Shown piece after piece: positions 61,001 to 64,000 of a stretch of DNA of 64,000 nucleotides. Every line of letters begins with the position of its first letter. The first letter of the stretch is position 1. A program made the position numbers and the translations under genes. Source of the DNA: a virus; IMG/VR virus record IMGVR_UViG_3300037189_022865, positions 1 through 64,000 of that record; one strand, 5' to 3'. The notes beneath the pieces were generated by a model. The model saw only the letters and a program-made list of their open reading frames with translations. It made no database searches and was not told the origin of the DNA.

Positions 61001-64000
61001 TAGTTACGCCTATGTCCTTTAAAAATGTATTAACAGCTTTAGTTTTATCCTCAATATTTTGACTGGCTTTTGCTTTTGCTATTTTTGTTTTTAAATCCTG
61101 CGTAAATAAATCTCTTCTATTTTCATTAACGGCTTTTTGCACGTAATCATTAAAAGCAAACTCCACATTAGCTACAAAAGTTCTTTGTCCACCGCCACTT
61201 CTTGCGATGTATCCAGACATTTTATAGACATACTTAAATCCTTTTTGCCAAACATATGGTTTAGATTTTCTAAGGGAACCAACAGAAGAAAGCAATGATT
61301 TAATAAAATCTATGTCTTCGTACAAATAATAAACTTTAGCAACATTTTCTTTAGGTAAAGAAGTTATTTCTGCTATTTCATTAATTACATCATCTACCTT
61401 TTTACCAGCCTCAATAACGAATTCTCTGTATCTAGTTGGATTACTTTCTAAATCATTTCTAGTTACTTGTGAAACATCTTCATTAAGGGTATCTACTACT
61501 GCATAAATAAATTTATGGCTAGCGTCTTTTCTGAAAGAAATATTTTTGGGTAAATTTGGATCATTAAGCTTTTTCAAAATGTCAACAGCCATATTAGACA
61601 TATAGTTATTAACAGCAACCTTAATGTTTGGTTTGTCTTTAATGTTGTAAGTAAAGGTTCTAGCCATTGCTTCTAGAGATTCTTTAAGGCTTCCCTTAGG
61701 TATTGAAGCAACTTTAGAAACAATGATTGTAAAAGCTGTGGATAAATCGGCGTAGTGTTTCTCGTTTTTAACAAAATACTCTATAGAAATCAAGCGTTGT
61801 TTAATAGATCCAGTAAGTTTAGTTTTAGGATCTACCAACATGCTGTCGTAAGTTTCATCAGAAATTCCAGCCATTTCATCATCTTCTTCCAATTCAGACA
61901 TTTCATCTGCTGAAACTTCTTCTCCTCTTTCTAATCTAGCTGTTATGTCTTCCCTTAATATTCTAATTTCTTCTAACTTTCTATCTCTAATGTCTTTAAG
62001 AAACTCTATAAAATCAACCCTGTTATTTGCATCAGAAAAATAATCATTATTAAAATTATTTAAGAAATCTTTATTGTTAAGTGCTTTTGTTACGGCTCTT
62101 TTAACAGTATTAATTTGATCTGGAGTATAACCTTCTGGAAAATCTACAGCGTCCATATCTTTTACTGTTTGCAAATAAGCCATGGCGTCTACAGTTATTT
62201 CAGCAAAAGATTTTACAGGAACATTTCCATTTTGCTCCGCCTTTCTTCTTTCTACTTGATCTCTAACTACTTTTTCTAATATAATATCTTTAACTATTTT
62301 AAATTCATCATAGTTATCAAATACCGCTCTAACATTAACCGAAGATCTTTCTACAGATTCAAACCCCCTAACAGATTTATAAAACGTTTTATTTTCTATT
62401 AAGTTAAAAAATTCTTCTATAGAATTCATGTGGTTATAACTAAAGCCTAACAAACGCTTTAATTTTTCCCAAAGCCTAGACAATAATGACTTACGTTTGG
62501 TGACAACAAAATCTTCAAATTCTTCAGCAAGTGCTTCTTCTAAAGCCTCTGGACTTAGGTTTCCATACTTTTCTTGAGCTAAAGCTAAAGCTGCTATTTG
62601 TTCAGAAGGTTTTAGGTATTCCCAAAATATTTTGTGAAATAATTCGTGCCTAACTACTTTTGAAGAAACGCCTCCAGAAGCAAGTTTAGCAAAGTGCAGT
62701 ACGCCATTTTTATATAACCCCCAAACTTGTTTGCCTTGGTTATTAACAAGTTTACCATATTCAACTATATTAAAAAGTTCTCTTGGAGCATTTCCGGAAA
62801 CAATTTCTCTTAACATAGAGAAAAAACTTCTAGGCGTATATCTATCTACAAGATTTTCCACTTCTTTCATACTAAGTGGGGTTCCTATATCTTCTGTTAA
62901 AAAACTTTTAGATCTACTCAGAGTTCCTTGTTTAATAACGTCTTTTAAAAATGATACCCAGTTATCATACGCGTCTTGGTTATTTATAAAGTCAATTGCT
63001 AAATCGTCATCAATATTATACGCCTCTTGCATAATATCTGCAGCCTCAGCGTCTGCGTTATTGTTAATCCATTCTAACAAATTTTCAGCAAATCTAACTA
63101 CTTTATTTTCAGCAGCCGCCACTACTTGTTCTACTTTTTGTTCAATCTTATCGTCAGGAGTTTCTTCTATTACTGTATTAATATCTTCTGTTTTTACAAC
63201 TGTGTTATCAACTATATTAGTAAAAGCTGCGGCTAAGTTTATTTGATTATCCAAATGCTTTTGCCTAGCTTCTCTACCAAATTCACTTACACCTTTTAAA
63301 TATTGACCATTTATGTTGCCGCCTTCTAAAAATGTGAAAATTAAACCATCAACAATCATTTGATAAATAATATCTTGCGGTAAACTTTCGTCAATTAAAA
63401 GAGGTCTATATGGTATCCCTAATTCGTCTGCAACTTCTTTATAAGCCGCGCTAATTTCGTTTATTCTAGGAATTATTTTAGAGACGTCTGTATTATATTT
63501 AACTACTAGTTGTAAAAATTCTTCTGCAAATCCAACCCCTCTATAATTATTTGCCCCGTAATTTTTTCTAACAAAACTTAGCAATGGAAACAAATCTTTG
63601 GGAGAAACAGCTGTAACTCCTAAAAGCTTAATTAAAACGGAAGCCCTTAAAAAAGGTGTTGGTATTGAAGCGTAAGGTTTAAGGTTATCTATTACACCTA
63701 CGGAATCAATTAAATCTTGTTTAACCATTTCCTTAGTAGTAGTTTTTATTCCTAGCCTACTTTGTACAGCTGAAAGTATTTTATTATTTACTTCCGTTTC
63801 GTAATACAACTTTTCTTTAGCGTTCTTTCTAAACTTTTCAAGAGCCTCTTCTAAAGTGTTACTTTTTAATGTGGATATAAATTCTGCTATTTCTTCCTGT
63901 GGAAACATTTCTTCTATAGTGTCGGCAGAAATAGTGTCTATTCCAGCAGCAACTAATAAAGCGTATTTTCTACTTCTTACAGTTTCAACTTGTTCAGTCG
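58083..64000 (-). CDS. Giant virion RNA polymerase-like protein, 5' end outside window
   Basis: The frame is open from the right edge to TAA 58083; at least 1972 residues are visible and the start lies beyond the window. Near the visible C-terminus, YYHGSDYDIDTLF (about 58610-58650) matches the metal-binding DxDxD of crAss-like/YonO-type single-chain RNA polymerases. A zincin motif RHELFHKIFW (about 62630-62650) lies nearer the N-terminus. Such proteins are packaged and transcribe early genes after injection. An ATG at 63908 is internal, not the start. No in-frame TGA seen in this part. Confidence 0.78.
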   Translation of the reverse strand, partial: TEQVETVRSRKYALLVAAGIDTISADTIEEMFPQEEIAEFISTLKSNTLEEALEKFRKNAKEKLYYETEVNNKILSAVQSRLGIKTTTKEMVKQDLIDSVGVIDNLKPYASIPTPFLRASVLIKLLGVTAVSPKDLFPLLSFVRKNYGANNYRGVGFAEEFLQLVVKYNTDVSKIIPRINEISAAYKEVADELGIPYRPLLIDESLPQDIIYQMIVDGLIFTFLEGGNINGQYLKGVSEFGREARQKHLDNQINLAAAFTNIVDNTVVKTEDINTVIEETPDDKIEQKVEQVVAAAENKVVRFAENLLEWINNNADAEAADIMQEAYNIDDDLAIDFINNQDAYDNWVSFLKDVIKQGTLSRSKSFLTEDIGTPLSMKEVENLVDRYTPRSFFSMLREIVSGNAPRELFNIVEYGKLVNNQGKQVWGLYKNGVLHFAKLASGGVSSKVVRHELFHKIFWEYLKPSEQIAALALAQEKYGNLSPEALEEALAEEFEDFVVTKRKSLLSRLWEKLKRLLGFSYNHMNSIEEFFNLIENKTFYKSVRGFESVERSSVNVRAVFDNYDEFKIVKDIILEKVVRDQVERRKAEQNGNVPVKSFAEITVDAMAYLQTVKDMDAVDFPEGYTPDQINTVKRAVTKALNNKDFLNNFNNDYFSDANNRVDFIEFLKDIRDRKLEEIRILREDITARLERGEEVSADEMSELEEDDEMAGISDETYDSMLVDPKTKLTGSIKQRLISIEYFVKNEKHYADLSTAFTIIVSKVASIPKGSLKESLEAMARTFTYNIKDKPNIKVAVNNYMSNMAVDILKKLNDPNLPKNISFRKDASHKFIYAVVDTLNEDVSQVTRNDLESNPTRYREFVIEAGKKVDDVINEIAEITSLPKENVAKVYYLYEDIDFIKSLLSSVGSLRKSKPYVWQKGFKYVYKMSGYIARSGGGQRTFVANVEFAFNDYVQKAVNENRRDLFTQDLKTKIAKAKASQNIEDKTKAVNTFLKDIGVTKKLGDASVSSKEAVFERLSKSIDGISSRYNAALDAAQKSESDNPEDRITGTELLENEYGLLDEIANMINSHYTLAESGSYTRGDGKKAYGWIDASWQTDVFNIFQRIKEKLPFKKLSIFELKDGKISSNDVFLKDNIFFTKKNDIFETVDHDSIKWKDGSKFAKTLRKENLKEFRERNIAGNFFVTLANRGGKYYQALPIPSNRTSVQAVLVNSFRTQETIDEAILQIIRAQKNRPDPDAKNPDGSLVHPELNNSKTYRERWKEFTFAGLSGNVDSMTEQQALKAVKQHVANMVNGENGLFEAFKEELNSPPEVQIPTWAISKASSLLGLATIPKWDNNLTDQEKERFFKQKNAAVKKGLEYFYYNYVINQYSLSQIVYGDETFYKSKEDQTKRIQIATATGDTLLVDEKFGMPKTSKVLVVEDLKRVVDPTLHDMLASSYDQEYEASDAEGFMLPEFYEKLASAYGFDAKADVILKPVYFSIENGVPRAIKYSVKVLTPELIKQYPHLASYADAMRAKGVDQMVFASAVKIGSPAVKAKLDETGRIIASSLDEKAIVNINNENLRFQLNPAKSVEGSVANKSQGTAMMNTNGKNTAETFEMHKANAFIIENGLRGLSRKLRLTRKGGVTKGTENKIRRMLTSLLQGLPGARDVYEMLSLGTGKNKVPLDMPLIGDRVLSNLSSIFTKATTGFRFPGSKLVLQADLGPVEIDGVMRNLKWRDENGFCEVILPETYRPYMEQIKDGIIGFRIPTSNYHSLVPLKVVGFYPVPPGSKGNVIIAPSLIVYYHGSDYDIDTLFVARKDYPNETINLNELIKGIDPEHQDDPKLIVEANEPYGFKNNELIDFDGYKLYEYLDKHILKVNKQLESLTKQLQGASELQKEAIENAIEDKEKILQSLSDIAEYAAKNFIVHNFSTNMRNMKNRKDLLTPISFDKIITLRSELKKELSEKLDDDKFLQTLEESGLIKQICQ

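Overview
The window looks like a segment of a large tailed phage of the crAss-like group (order Crassvirales) that infects a Bacteroidales host. The phage assignment rests on a crAss-type terminase-portal-structural gene order, three giant virion proteins (one carrying the DxDxD RNA polymerase motif and HExxH zincin motifs), a family A DNA polymerase, a Sak4-like ATPase, a DnaB-like helicase, a primase, ThyX and uracil-DNA glycosylase. The host assignment rests on promoters of the form TTGACA-N17/18-TATCTTTG and on A-rich start contexts without a clear Shine-Dalgarno. This is inference from sequence; no database search was run.

Layout. 1-11.9 kb, minus strand: virion assembly genes (partial scaffold-like protein, portal, TerL), a GroEL and a GroES-like co-chaperonin, ThyX, an opal (UCA) tRNA with a long variable arm, a short tmRNA, small conserved genes and a structured non-coding RNA (RNA A). 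12.0-30.3 kb, plus strand: small unknown genes separated by stem-loops, including a stand-alone dsRNA-binding-domain protein, lipoproteins, small membrane proteins, two glucosaminidase-type lysins, a MoxR AAA+ / VWA pair and a membrane-anchored AAA+ ATPase; a second structured RNA (RNA B) lies antisense inside it. 30.3-49.2 kb, plus strand: an M15 peptidase, then the replication and recombination module (PolA, SF2 helicase, DnaB-like helicase, Sak4-like ATPase, putative SSB, primase, UDG, two PD-(D/E)XK nucleases). 49.3-64 kb, minus strand: giant virion proteins, running off the right edge.

Two themes stand out. First, UGA is read as tryptophan. At least 27 in-frame TGA codons interrupt otherwise continuous, conserved reading frames in the left, replication and right modules, while about half the genes of the 12-30 kb block end in TGA and none there needs it as a sense codon. 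TAG and TAA remain stops. A UCA tRNA and a tmRNA sit side by side in the window. Second, two replication genes (SF2 helicase and Sak4-like ATPase) are each split by a group I intron carrying a homing endonuclease (HNH and GIY-YIG). Splice sites can be placed to the base from P1 and P10 pairings, and the joined exons restore the protein motifs. RNA A and RNA B share a motif and a helix with a compensatory base change, which suggests a paralogous phage RNA family that I cannot name.
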